DNA of 64,000 nt from Rhabdophis nuchalis (GCA_039707465.1 CM077653.1:3607184-3671183); one strand, 5' to 3'; counted from the first letter of the stretch, positions 31,633 through 42,110 are shown. Notes: a model not told the origin generated them from the letters alone. Numbers and translations: made by a program.

Positions 31633-32432
31633 GATATGAAACACGTAACAAGTGTCTATGCACACACCTATTCATCATGCAGTCTGCACTAATCTTGATC
31701 TCCCATACAGTCCCTTCGCATCACACTAATCTGTAGACCACAACAGATTATCCAAACAACTACTGAAAGCATGGTGAGAATTTCCAAAGATGCAACCACC
31801 AAAGAAGACAAAACGAGAGTCATCTACAACAGGGATCTCCAACCTTTGCAACTTTAAGTCTGAAGGACTTCTGCTCGCAGAATTCTCCAGCCAGCTATGC
31901 TAGCTGGAGAATTCTGGGAGCTGAAGTCCTTCAGACTTAAAGTTGCAAAGGTTGGACACCCCTGATCTACAACCTACAGTGCTGGGAGGTTGAACATCAC
32001 AACGGAAGACAGGCAGATAGATTGGCAGGATGCCTCCCTGAAATCTCAATTAGCAGTCAGAAGGCATCATGAAAACTCTTCAATAATGTCACACAACAAT
32101 TGACAAATTCAAACTCCAGCTCAGCTGGGAAACTGCAAACATTTTAAATGAAGCCAGATCCAAAATTGTAAGAGAATTCCTAGAGGCAGAATGACTCACC
32201 CACTATCAACAGACACATCACCTAAAAAGGAAGGGAGTTGAAAGTCACAGAAAGGGATCCTAAGGAACAATCTCTAAGCATGTTCCCTTCTCATTCCGTG
32301 CCTAACATCCAAATAAGCAGGAACAAGCATCAGATAAACAGGAAGAGTCAACATAGAATGCCCAAATTCTAGCTGGTAGGACAAGCCAGCAAACACCACA
32401 CCTCATGGATTGGTGCTGCCTAGCCTGGTTAT
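31633..32432 (+). other. Retroelement-like sequence of unknown family
   Basis: The 31730-32240 stretch reads like decayed coding sequence ('ggttgaacatcacaacggaa', 'gtaagagaattcctagaggc'), interrupted by the MITE at 31830. It could belong to a LINE or Penelope-like element, but I see no diagnostic motif. Confidence 0.3.
31830..31964. mobile_element. Fold-back hAT-like MITE, perfect TSD
   Basis: ATCTACAA at 31822-31829 and 31965-31972 is a perfect 8-bp TSD. The left arm begins CAGGGATCTCCAACCTTTGC, the right arm ends GCAAAGGTTGGACACCCCTG. The arms stay complementary almost to the centre ('gaaggacttc...ctagctggagaattctggg...gaagtccttc'), so a transcript would form one long hairpin of about 60 bp. 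Same family as 14513-14615 and 49502-49674. Confidence 0.95.
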
Positions 32433-32812
32433 GAAAGTTGGACCATAAGAAAGGCTGAGTGCCAAAGAATGGAGGTCTTTGAACTCTGGTGCTGGAGAAA
32501 ACTCCTGTGAGTCCTTTGGACTGCAAGGTGATTCAACCCTGACTGCTCTTTAGAAGGCCAGATCCTGAAGAGGAAACTCAAATACTTTGGCCACCTAATG
32601 AGAAGGAAGAAGGACTCCCTGGAGAAGAGCCTCATGCTGGGAACGATGGAGGGCAAAAGAAGAAGGGGACAAGAGAGTATGAGTTTGCCGGATGGAGTCA
32701 CTGAAGCAGTCAGTGTAAGCTTAAATGGACTCTGGGAGGACAGGAAGGCCTGGAGGAACATTGTCCATGGGGTCATGAGGGGTGAGACACAACTTCACAA
32801 CTAACAACAACA
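32433..32812 (+). mobile_element. Bov-B (RTE) LINE 3' end
   Basis: The coding trace includes 'ggagaaaactcctgtgagtc', then RKLKYFGHLMRRKKDSLEKS with a frame shift, MLGTMEGKRRRGQ, a deletion, then LPDGVTEAVSVSLNGLWEDR and [19 protein letters not shown]. It ends in 'actaacaacaacaaca', the Bov-B tail. 5'-truncated and frameshifted. It overlaps in coverage with the reverse copy at 21135-21505. Confidence 0.88.
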
Positions 32813-32814
32813 AC

Positions 32815-32960
32815 AGTCCGGTAATGAAATCTCTGCAGGAAGAAAAGTAAATTCTGAAAACACAAAGAACTCAACATTGGTTGGTTGGTTGGTTGGTTGG
32901 TTGGTTGGTTGGTTGGTTGGTTGGTTGGTTGGTTGGTTGGTTGGTTGGATGGATGGATGG
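32815..32960 (+). repeat. Dispersed repeat scrap followed by (TTGG)n(ATGG)n
   Basis: 'ggtaatgaaatctctgcagg' to 'cacaaagaactc' matches the modules at 10505-11480. Then (TTGG)n of about 18 units runs to 32947, with a few ATGG. Confidence 0.85.
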
Positions 32961-33904
32961 TTTATTGATTGTGTTTCATCTGGATCTGAAGGTGACTAAG
33001 ATAAGATGCCTCCTCCCCATCTCAATAACCTTGTAAGGAAGGGTGACTGAAAGACAGTGGCTCACCAAAGCCATCTGAGGAACTTCCGTGGTTGAGGATA
33101 GATGAAAGCCAGGACTCAACACTGATTCACTTTACAAATACAATAAGTGCTGTTTCTATTTTCCACTCACCAGATCCTTGTGAACCATTCCATCATGATG
33201 CCAACAATTCATGCTTGTTTTTTTTTTCTTCCCCTGGAAGGTTTTTTTTAAGCTTTTACTTCATTTGTCTGCCTTCTCCACCACAATGGAGAAAAAAGAA
33301 ACTGGCTGTCAGTTGGAGAAAAAGAGGGTAGGGAATAAACAACGCAGCTTTGAGTAAATGGGTTGCTGAGAGCAGTTGGATATATTTTTTTTTCTTCTTT
33401 TCTGCACAGCAGTTTTAAAAGTGTATAGAAAACCAGCCCCAGAGGCCACTTGAGTGAAGTGGGGAGAATCTTGATAGAAGAATTCTGTTAACAGAAGCTT
33501 AAGTAGCTTTTGCTAGAATCCAAGGGAAGATGGTCACAAGTCTTAGATAATTAAAACAAAATCCTTGGGTGAAGGAAGCCAAAAACATACATCTTCTGGT
33601 TTGAAGCCCTTACTACCTTGAGATCTTTAACCAAATAAATCCATGGAAGCTACTGAAATAATGAGAATCACATTCTCCACTCTTGTCCAAGAAATCTCCA
33701 CAAAATAAACAGTGTACAAGTCCTATTAAATCTACTTTTTCAGGCTGTTCCCATTTCATGAACTAAATGAACCTTAAGTGCCCATTTGATCCCTCTTTGG
33801 TCCACCAATCACAGACACACCCAAACACAAAACCACAGATCTTTCAATTCTGCAAGTTCCAAAGGATTATCTCCAACAACTTATTCTTCATGGATAGATA
33901 ATAG
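32961..33904. other. No recognised gene
   Basis: Single-copy-looking sequence with poly-T patches at 33216-33252 and 33386-33396. No element or exon is recognised. Confidence 0.4.
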
Positions 33905-34735
33905 AATGACAGAAGAGACCTTGGAGGTCTTCTAGTCTAACCCCATGCTCAGGCAGGAAACCCTATACCCATTTCAGAGAAGTGACCTTTAAAGAGGAGA
34001 GGAGAGGAGAGGAGAGAGGAGAGAAAAGAGAAGAGAAGAGATGAGAAGAGAAGAGAAGAGAAGAAGAATAGGGTTGGAAGGGACTTTGGAGGACTTCTAG
34101 ACCAACCCCCTGCTTAAGCAGGAAACCCTACACCACTTCAGACAAATGGCTATCCAATCTCTTCTTAAAACCTTCCAGTGTTGGAGCATTCACAACTTCT
34201 GGAGGCAAGCTGTTCCACTGGTTAATTGTTCTCACTGTCAGGAAATTCCTCCTTAGTTCTAGGTTGCTTCTCTCCTTGATTAGTTACCATCCATTACTTC
34301 TTGTCCTGCTTTCGGGTGCTTTGGAGAATAGGTTGACTCCCTCTTCTTTGGGGCAGCCCCTGAGATATTGGAGCATTGCTATCACCCCTAGGCCTTCTTT
34401 TCATTAAACTAGACATAGCAATAGCAATAGCACTTAGACTTATATACCGCTTCTTAGTGCTTTACAGCCCTCTCTAAGCGGTTTAAAGAGTCAGCATATG
34501 GCCCCCAACAATCTGGGTCCACTGACCATGGAAGGATAAAAGGATGAGTCAACCTTGAGCCTGGTGAGACTCGACTGCCAAATTGCAGGCAGCCGGCAGT
34601 AAGCAGAAGTAGCCTGCAGTACTGCACTCTAACCGCTGCGCCACCACAGCTCTTACCCAATTCCTGCAACCATTCTTCACATGCTCCAGTCCCCTCATCA
34701 TCTTTGTTGCTCTTTCTAGATGATTCCATTGAGCT
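33905..34735 (-). mobile_element. CR1-L3 LINE 3' fragments, complex tail, nested SINE
   Basis: A short CR1 3' scrap (33905-33990) is followed by a GGAGA/GAGAA tract (33994-34068), which is the tail of a longer minus-strand CR1 at 34069-34735. That copy reads 'ctggttaattgttctcactg', 'ccattacttcttgtcctgct' and 'gactccctcttctttggggc'. A Sauria SINE interrupts it at 34411. CR1 resumes with 'acccaattcctgcaacc' and 'cttcacatgctccagtcccc'. The tail and 3' UTR match the plus copy at 6735-7165. Confidence 0.88.
34411..34654 (-). mobile_element. Sauria-type SINE, near full length, nested in CR1
   Basis: On the minus strand it starts with a tRNA-like head containing an A-box-like TGGCGCAGCGG and a B-box-like CAGTCGAGTCTCA. 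Then follow 'ctcaaggttgactcatcc', 'ccagattgttgggggccata', 'accgcttagagagggctgta' and 'gcggtatataagtctaagtg', with a (GCTATT)n tail. This is the best copy of the family here. Its place inside a CR1 shows it inserted later than that LINE. Confidence 0.92.
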
Positions 34736-35380
34736 GTTAGTGCCTGTTTCTGTTTTCATTGAGTGGTTTTCAGAACCTTTTAAAGTCCATCTAAGCCAGG
34801 TGATTTTCAGATGTTGGTTTTGGAGGGGGAAAAATGAATTCCATGCTTAGTGTACAGAAGTACCAGCTCTCCAGAACTGTTTCATTATGAGCGAGAAAAG
34901 GAAAAAATCTGCTATGGATTCCTTTGCTTGTGAATTTATGGAAATATTATTCAATCACTGGACGGGCACCAACTCGTCTTTCCCTCTAGAAAAAAAATAA
35001 CTTGTTTATGTCTCTCTTTCTCGGTGCTGAAGAAAGAAAAATCATTCGAACCAAGTGTTGTGTTGAAGAAATAAGCATTTTAAAATGCACATCTAGCACA
35101 CAGCGTATAAAAACACACAGATGTAATTAAAGGCATACATTATAGGCTCTGAGCTAATAACTGGGAGTACTGTGGAAGCTACATTCAGCAAGCGCTGCAG
35201 ATTTTCATTTTTGTTTTAAAACGCTGGAAATAATTTGACAAAATGGAATAATAATCAAAGCACAGGTAAAATGGTCCCACGGAATAAAGTTCTAGCTGGC
35301 ACCAGATGTACTTCTTCGGTGAGTCTTTCATTAATGCTAAGGAGGTGTCATCTGCATTTGGGTAGGAGTAGAACTGAATA
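34736..35380. other. No recognisable feature
   Basis: AT-rich single-copy-looking DNA; nothing supported. Confidence 0.4.
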
Positions 35381-35815
35381 GCTCTTCCTCCTCCTCCTCT
35401 TTCTCCTCCTCCTCCTCCTCTTCCTCCTCCTCCTCTTCTTCCTCCTCCTCTTCTTCTACCTCCCTCTCCTCCTCCTCCTCCTCCTCTTCTTCTCCTTCCT
35501 CCTCCTCTTCTTCCTCCCCCTCCCCCTCTTCTTCTCCTTCCTTCTCCTCCTCCTCTTCTTCTCCTTCCTTCTCCTCCTCCTCCTCTTCCTCCCCCTCCTC
35601 CTCCTCTTCTAATTTTTCTTTTCTCCTCCTCCATCATTTCTCCTCCTCCTCTTCTTCTCCATCATTTCTCCTCCTGGTCCTCCTCCTTCTCCTTCTCCTC
35701 CTTATCCTTCTCTTCCTCCTCTTCTTCTCCATCATTTCTCCCCCTGCTTCTGCCCCCCCTCCTCCTCCTCCTCCTTCTCCTTCTTCCTCTCCTCCTCCTT
35801 CTCTCTTTCTCCTCC
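35381..35815. repeat. (TCC/TTC)n pyrimidine tract
   Basis: About 435 bp of mixed CCT and CTT triplets on the plus strand. 'tctccatcatttctcctcc' recurs three times (about 35625-35745), so part of it is a minisatellite. Gly/Arg and Glu/Lys frames are artefacts. Confidence 0.95.
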
Positions 35816-36389
35816 TTGCATCTGTGATGCTTACAAATGTACACCTGTCTTTGTCTCCTAGGTAGTCAGTACATAAAGATCATTTGTGTTGGATTAGTAG
35901 CTCTTCTCTGGCCTCCTCCAGCCACTGAAAGCTGCCAAAGGGTTGACACACTTGCTCTGATCTAACGCCATCTAAGTACCTAAGACTGACAGCGGTAAGC
36001 ATTCGACTCATTTGGGGTTGCGGTTTACATGCCGTTGACATTGGCCGGCCTGGCACCAGTGGGTAATTTAGTATCCCTCTCGAACGAATCTTCCCCTGCC
36101 TTCTCAATTCTCCAGGCAGCCTTTCATCACACCAACCGATGCTTTCTGGGGTTCTTTCTGTTTCACATCAAACGTCTTCTTCGCAGAGCCATTAAATATT
36201 TTATGGCTCACTCTGCCTCTCACAAAGGTTTGGGCTTCTCCACAGGAAAAGGATCAGGTACCGGGGTTATTGCAAAGAGGGGGAGAGGATAACCAATCAC
36301 CTGAGTAGAGTGCTAAGCAGGTAACCGACAGAGAAAGTAGGTAAAAGTCAAAAGGAGACATGAATCTGGTTCCATGGGTTTTGGGAGAT
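35816..36389. other. No recognisable feature
   Basis: Single-copy-looking sequence. The 87-codon plus frame at 36029-36292 has no recognised domain. Confidence 0.4.
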
Positions 36390-37030
36390 ACTGATGGATC
36401 AATCAAATATGAGCCAGCAGTGTGCAGCAGCTGCCAAAAAAGCCAACACAGTTCTGGGCTGCATAAACAGAGGGATAGAATCTAGATCACGTGAAGTGTT
36501 AATGCCACTGTATAGTGCCTTGGTAAGGCCACACTTGGAATACTGCATACAGTTTTGGTCGCCACGATGTAGAAAAGATGTGGAGACTCTGGAAAGAGTG
36601 CAGAGAAGAGCAACCAAGATGATTAGGGGACTGGAGACTAAAACATATGAAGAACGGTTGCAGGAGCTGGGTATGTCTAGTTTGATGAAGAGAAGGACCA
36701 GGGGAGACATGATAGCAGTGTTCGAATATCTCAGAGGGCACCACAAAGAAGAGGGAGTCAAACTATTCTCCAAGGCACCTGGGGGCAGGACAAGAAGCAA
36801 TGGGTGGAAACTAATCAAGGAGACAAGCAACTTAGAACTAAGGAGAAATTTCCTGACAGTTAGAACAATTAACCTCTGGAACAGCTTGCCTCCAGAAGTT
36901 GTGAATGCCCCAACCCTGGAAGTCTTTAAGAAGATGTTAGATAGCCATTTGTCTGAAATGGTATAAGGTTCCTGCCCGCGCAGGGGGTTGGACTAGAAGA
37001 CCTACAAGGTCCCTTCCAACTCTGCTATTG
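36390..37030 (+). mobile_element. CR1-L3 LINE 3' fragment, best-preserved open frame
   Basis: An uninterrupted 190-codon frame (36394-36966) covers the C-terminal tenth to fifth of a CR1 ORF2. Order: [116 protein letters not shown]. The endonuclease and polymerase core are missing through 5' truncation. The 3' UTR ends with 'gggggttggactagaagacc' and a minimal (TATTG)2 tail. Lack of stops suggests a young insertion rather than selection. Confidence 0.93.
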
Positions 37031-37136
37031 TATTGTAAGTTATTGTAATCAACTCAGTAGAGGGGATGGTTCTCTGCCCAGCTCCCCACGGGTCTCCACG
37101 TGCCAATCTTAGAAATTGTGTTTAGCATCCCCACAC

Positions 37137-37856
37137 CAGGGATGGGCTGCTCCCAACATGACTGCCAGCGTGCTCGCTTCACTCATCCACATACCAACCC
37201 CCCCCCCAAATGTGTGCGGATTTGCACAAAAATAGGTCTGCGCCTGCGCAAAATGTTAAAAGAATTAAATTTCCGCAATTCCAATTGTCCTGCGCATGGG
37301 CAGAACCGAAAATCAAGATGGCGGCCCCGTAGGAGAACCGGTTCGGGGGCCATGGCAGGTCTGGGTCACTGCCAGTTCCAGCGACCCAGCAGTGGTGGGT
37401 TTCAAATTTTTTTAGAACCTACTCTGTAGGTGTGGCCTATTTTGTGGGCGTGGCTTGGCAGTCATGTGATAGGGTGGGAGTGGCCACCTTTTAAAATGTA
37501 GTGAAACTCATTTAACAACGCTCTTGCTTAGCAACCAAAATTTTGGACTCAATTGTGATGATAAATTCTTTCTTCCTTTCTTCCTTCCTTCCTTCCTTCC
37601 TTCCTTCCTTCCTTCCTTCCTTCCTTCCTTTCCTTTCCTTTCCTTTCCTTTCCTTCCCATTGGGTCACTGGCAGCGGCGGGCCAGATTTACTTCCAGGTA
37701 CCCCGGTGGAACCCCCTCTCACCGGTTCTCTAAATTTCACCAACCGGCTCTCGCGAGTAGGTGCGAGCCTGCAGAAACCCACCACTGCGACCCAGGCTGC
37801 CAAACCACGACCGGTTTGCAAACCGGTCCGAACCGGTAGGAACCCACCTCAACTGA
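37137..37856 (+). mobile_element. hAT-like element hosting the TTCC MITE (outer ends tentative)
   Basis: The left tip CAGGGATGGGCTGCTCCCA and the right-side 'ccggtaggaacccacctc' look like the ends of a hAT-like element interrupted by 37390-37787. The right boundary is blurred by a hairpin at 37847-37890, and I find no TSD. Confidence 0.5.
37390..37787 (+). mobile_element. hAT-like MITE with internal (TTCC)n, perfect TSD
   Basis: Same element and orientation as 23683-24126: CAGTGGTGGGTTTCAAAT at the left and GCAGAAACCCACCACTG at the right. CGACCCAG lies at 37382-37389 and at 37788-37795. The internal microsatellite here is mostly (TTCC)n (37564-37656) instead of (TTTC)n, so tract type has changed between copies while the flanks are conserved. 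Confidence 0.95.
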
Positions 37857-37890
37857 TGACCTTTGCCCAAGTCAAAGTCATCAGTTGAGG
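37847..37890. other. Near-perfect 18-bp-stem hairpin
   Basis: CCTCAACTGATGACCTTTG pairs with CAAAGTCATCAGTTGAGG with a single bulged C and a short loop. Confidence 0.88.
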
Positions 37891-38160
37891 GGATTTGCTG
37901 CTCTCCACTCATTTTCTAATAGACGTCCAGATCTGCAGCCTATAGGGCAGACATTGGAAGATGGATAAGCTGCTTCCCCTGGACTCCTCGGGAAAAAGAC
38001 CTGTCAGGATGATTAATATTCCCACCCACTCCCTTTTTATTAAAAAAAGAAAGAAAGAAATGACTCAAATGGAAGTCCTACCAGCCTGGTCAGAGGGCTT
38101 AAGAAGATAGCTGGAGGATATTGAGGATTCGTGGCAAACACGTGTCTTCGCCACATAGTG
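37891..38160. other. No recognisable feature
   Basis: Nothing supported beyond a short A-rich patch at 38040-38060. Confidence 0.4.
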
Positions 38161-38162
38161 AT

Positions 38163-38873
38163 GTTTATTTTTTTATTTTTTTTATTTTATTAAATTTATA
38201 CCCCGCCCTTCTCCAAAAAGGACCCAGGGCGGCGCACAGGAATTTAAAACATACAAATCTGACAAAAATATAAAATTTAAAAGACATATTACATTCCTAA
38301 CCTGTGCTAAAATTAATTTAAAATCCCCAATTAAAACTGTCTAAAAATAGTCATAGCAGAAGGTTATGCTAGGCCGGCTTGATGAAAAAGGTGTGTCTTT
38401 AGACACTGGCGGAAGAGGCGGAGGTCTGAGATGGTGCGTAGTTCCGGGGGTAAGTCGTTCCAAAGGGTAGGGCCCGCCACAGAGAAGGCCCTTCTCCTGG
38501 GTGTCGCCAGCCGGCATTGTCCGGCCGACGGCACCCTGAGAAGGCCCTCTCTGTGGGAGCGGATCGGCCGAAGGGATGTATGGGGCAGGAGACGGTCTCG
38601 CATATAACTAGGCCCTGAGCCATGGAGCGCTTTGAAGATGGTCGTCAGAACCTTGAAGCGCACCGGAAAGGCCACAGGAAGCCAGTGCAGCTCGCGCAGG
38701 ATGGGTGTTATATGGGAGCATCTAGAGGCTCCCGTAATCACCCGCGCGGCTGCATTCTGGACTAACTGCAGCTTTCGAGTGCACCTCAAGGGAAGCCCCA
38801 TGTAGAGAGCATTACAGTAGTCGAGTCGGGATGTCACGAGAGCTTGAGTGACTGTGCAGAGGGCAGATTACCA
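38163..38873 (-). mobile_element. L2-clade LINE 3' fragment, subfamily A
   Basis: The minus-strand frame 38364-38837 is open through SRLDYCNALYMGLPLRCTRK, LQLVQNAAARVITGASR, LRELHWLPVAFPVRFKVL, ALHGSGPSYMRDRLLPHTS, IRSHREGLLRVPSAGQC, GPTLWNDLPPELRT and ends FHQAGLA. The 3' UTR 'gcgccgccctgggtcc' and an (AAATA)-like tail follow. Truncated just upstream of GCACAGTCACTCAAG. Confidence 0.9.
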
Positions 38874-38874
38874 T

Positions 38875-39245
38875 TAATGTTCCCATGGAGTATACAGAAT
38901 ACTCACTACTTAAAATTATACATAGCGTTCAGGTCATCCACTCTTATATATTAGATTCATTATTGTCCTTTATATATCAAACACTCTATTTTATAACTAA
39001 AAACTTTCCTAGAAATAGCTATAACTTTCTAAAAAAACATAGATAAAAAGTTTCATTTCCAAGTTTTTTTATCTAACCATTGGTAAAACAAATCCCATAC
39101 CTTATAAAATTGCTCATCCTCTTGTTCTCTAATTTCAAATGTAAGTTTACTCATTCCAACACAATCCATCATTTTCCAAATAATTTCCTCTTGTGTTGGT
39201 ATTTTCTCGTTTTTCCTAAATTTTAAAGCCCACCCATAAGGTAAA
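38875..39245 (-). mobile_element. L1-type LINE ORF2 C-terminal remnant
   Basis: Reading 39243 down to about 39065, an open frame of about 55 codons encodes GWALKFRKNEKIPTQEE, IWKMMDCVGMSKLTFEI and DEQFYKVWDLFYQWLDK. This matches the extreme C-terminus of L1 ORF2 (the KLT...FY..W..F..W segment). AT-rich 3'-UTR-like sequence continues to 38875. It is cut on both sides by L2 copies, and is the only L1 trace I can support in the window. Confidence 0.75.
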
Positions 39246-39299
39246 GTGCATGTGAGACATACGGGCTTATTTAAGTTACACTACGAAGAAGATGCAGTT

Positions 39300-40003
39300 A
39301 GATTTAGATTTATTCAATTTTTAGACCGCCCTTCTCCCTTGCGGGACTCAGGGCGGTGTACAGGCAATAATAAGAACAATAAGAACGAGCATAAAATCCA
39401 ATTAAAATACAATTAGAAATATATTAAATGGATTGGCCTGATCTAAATCCAGTTAAAAAACCCTTACTAAAACCAATTTAAAAAACTAAAGCAATTTAAA
39501 AAACTACGCCAGGCCGGCCGCACGAATCAGATAGGTCTTTAAGGCCCGACGGAACTGGCGCAGGTCCGTGGTTGTCCGTAGGTCAGGGGGTAGGTCATTC
39601 CAGAGGGCAGGGGATGCCACAGAGAAGGCTCTCCTCCTGGGGGTCGCCAGCCGACATTGCCTGGCCGACGGCACCTTGAGGAGGCCCTCCCTGTGAGAGC
39701 GGACTGGTCGGTGGGAGGTGTTTGGTAGCAGGAGGCGGTCTTGCAGATAGCCAGGTCCCTTGCCATGGAGCGCTTTGAAGATGCTTACTAATACCTTGAA
39801 GCGCACCCGGAAAGCCACAGGCAGCCAGTTCAGCTCGTGCAGGAGAGGTGTCACGCGGGAGCATCTAGACGCTCCCAGAATCCCCCGAGCGGCCGCATTC
39901 TGAACCAACTGGAGTCTCCGGGTGCACCTCAAGGGAAGCCCCATGTAGAGAGCGTTGCAGTAGTCCAGATGGGAAATGACGAGGGCTTGAGTGACCGTGC
40001 GTC
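39300..40003 (-). mobile_element. L2-clade LINE 3' fragment, subfamily C
   Basis: The minus-strand frame 39504-39944 is open: MGLPLRCTRRLQLVQNAAAR, GILGASRCSRVTPLLHEL, WLPVAFRVRFKVLVSIFKAL, RPVRSHREGLLKVPSARQC, WNDLPPDLRTTTDLRQFRR, ending IRAAGLA. The 3' UTR has 'cgccctgagtcccgcaaggg'-type pairing and no long microsatellite. Upstream, 'ctggactactgcaacgctct' extends the match to GCACGGTCACTCAAG near 40000. Confidence 0.88.
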
Positions 40004-40659
40004 AAGCGCCACGATCCAGAAAGGGGAGCAACTGTTGTACATTGGAGCAGCTATGCAGCACTGTTTTCATTGTATCCAACTAGTGCCATCAATAATTTGC
40101 CATAAAGATATAAACGCTGTAAAATAAAAAGACGAATTAAGCATAATTAACATGATTGCTTCCCAATCAGCATTCAATACTTTTTTCCCATGTTAAGAAA
40201 ATGAAACAATATTCCTTCTTACAGCACGTAAGAAAATAAATAGGACGGAAGTGTCTCTCCATAAAGCTGTATAAAAAGATTATACCCGGGTACATGTGTC
40301 GGTATCTCTCTCTCTCTGTGTGTATCAGTAACTATTATCACATATACCCAGCAAACATATTAAGACTGTGTTTTTTTTCCAGTGCTTTTATCTGTTGGGG
40401 GAACAGTTTAATCAGTACAGATTAATTTATGTAGGAAGGAAAGAAGATGCAAATGAGCTGAAACAATGCAAAAACTGTGCCAGCTCGAAATCCAAATTAA
40501 TTTTTAGCATTCTTCTAATTAACCTGGAATGTGGAGCGTAGAGATCAGAACATAGAATCTGCTTCCCCGAATTTCTCCTGGGGCTGTCTACCAAGCGCCA
40601 CTATAGACACAAAGCTTTCTCATAATTGGAATCACCATTACAATATTACTACACTTAAA
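40004..40659. other. No recognisable feature
   Basis: AT-rich, apparently single-copy. Nothing supported. Confidence 0.4.
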
Positions 40660-41305
40660 AAAAAATACGTTGAGACCCTAGAAAGAGTGCAGAGAAGAGA
40701 AACAAAGATGATTAGGGGTCTGGAGGCTAAAACATATGAAGAACACTTGCAGGAATGGGGTAGGTCTAGTTTGATGAGAAAGAGCACTAGGAGTGACATG
40801 ACAGCTGTCTTTCAAAATCAGAGGGGCTGCCATGGAGAAGAGGGGATCCACTGATTCTCCAAAGCATCTGAAAGCAGAACAAAAAGCAATGGGTGGAAAC
40901 TAATCAAGGAGAAAACCAACCTAGAACTGAGGAGAAATTTCCTCACAGTTAGAACAATTAATCAGTGGAGCAACGTACCCAGAGGTTATGAATGCTCTGG
41001 AGGTTTTTAAGAAGAGTTTGGATAACCATTTGCCTGAAGTGGTGTAGGGCTTTCTGCCTAAGCAGGGGGTTCAGTAGTGGGATTCAATAGATGGGGCGAG
41101 GCCAGCCAGAGGTGATATTTGCCAGTTCTCCAAACTACTCAAAATTTCTGCTACTGCTTCTCCAGAACTGGTCACCTCCAGAACTGAATACCACCACTGA
41201 GAAGGTTGGAGTATAAGTCCTTGAAGGTCCCTTCCAACTCTGTTATTCTATTCTATTCTATTCTATTCTATTCTATTCTATTCTATTCTATTCTATTCTA
41301 TTCTA
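40660..41305 (+). mobile_element. CR1-L3 LINE 3' fragment with nested MITE and (CTATT)n tail
   Basis: The coding trace runs from [33 protein letters not shown] and STRSDMTAVFQ, then a frameshift near 40845, to RTKSNGWKLIK-like sequence and 'gtggagcaacgtacccagag'. The 3' UTR is cut at 'cagggggtt' by a MITE (41072-41199) and continues 'ggtcccttccaactctgtta' into (CTATT)n at 41233-41305. An example of a CR1-L3 copy with an AATAG-class tail. Confidence 0.88.
41072..41199 (+). mobile_element. hAT-like MITE nested in CR1
   Basis: Left tip CAGTAGTGGGATTCAAT; right tip ATACCACCACTG. The flanks AGGGGGTT (41064-41071) and AGAAGGTT (41200-41207) match at 6 of 8, an aged TSD. Inside are 'agttctccaaactactcaaa' and 'tctccagaactggtca', so it is an internally deleted member of the 3933 family. 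Confidence 0.82.
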
Positions 41306-41879
41306 AAAAAGGACACTGGTGGGTAGGGAGAGTAGAATGTCTAAACTCCCAGCCACAGGCCAGATGAGCCACACCCTGACCACACCCATGCCCAAGTGGC
41401 AGTTGGAACAGAGTTCTTTTCAGGTGAGGAGGGGGAGTAGAATGTCTAATTCCTTAGCATCAGAGCGTGCTAATAATAATATAAAAAAATACTAATGATC
41501 CAATGGTCATTTCGAAAAATCCTTTCTTAGCGAGCATCTAAAAGCCAAGAGGAACATAGGTGCCAAATTTCAAGTTTGTAGGCTTTATGGTTCTAGAGAT
41601 TTCATGTTGATGCATGAGTGATATTTCACTTTTATATATACATAGATGTATATACATACATGAAGATTCTGCGAATCTGGGTAAGTTCTCAATAAACCAA
41701 TGGAGTCTACACCCATCCTTACTGAGACAGCATTTCTTTTCAAACTGGGCAGGATTTGGTGCATCTCTGAGTAGAAGATGACATTTCTTTCCATTTCTGG
41801 GATGAGTGCTTCAGGCAGCATCTGTCTCCTGAAAGACACCTTCTCAGGATGTCGAATGGCTGGTTTGTCATGCTAGATT
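41306..41879. other. No recognisable feature
   Basis: Nothing supported; short AT runs near 41630. Confidence 0.4.
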
Positions 41880-42110
41880 ATCACAAACCTTTCCCATAAG
41901 AAATGAAACGCTGAAGAAGGAACCCGAGATCTGCCAAGGGAAGCAGATGGACCCCGATGAATAGTTTATTTGAGGGAAGAAAGTCATCATCAGTTTTATG
42001 GAGAGGAAATTGCATTTGTGGTGTCCTTGGTGCTCTCTGAGCTTGGTTATTTTCTTGCAGGCGTTTCATTAGCCAACTAAGTAACACCATCAGTGACAGA
42101 AGGGAGACGG
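41880..42110 (-). repeat. Dispersed repeat fragment (family of 2486 and 12377), inverted
   Basis: 'gcttggttattttcttgcag' and 'gtttcattagccaactaagt' are the reverse of the 'agttgggtcatgaaac...caagctca' unit. A 69-codon minus frame (41881-42090) with MKRLQENNQAQRAPRTPQMQ covers it. It recurs as decayed copies elsewhere in the window, so it is probably part of an element ORF or UTR, not a host gene. Confidence 0.5.

Noticed and set aside
36394..36966. 190-codon frame as a possible domesticated host gene
   Set aside because: It is an ordinary 5'-truncated CR1 C-terminus with its 3' UTR in place. Absence of stops is explained by youth; no promoter or conserved neighbour supports domestication.
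41881..42090. 69-codon frame with MKRLQENNQAQRAPRTP as an exon
   Set aside because: The same sequence recurs in decayed form at 2486, 11202, 12377 and 32815, so it is a dispersed repeat.
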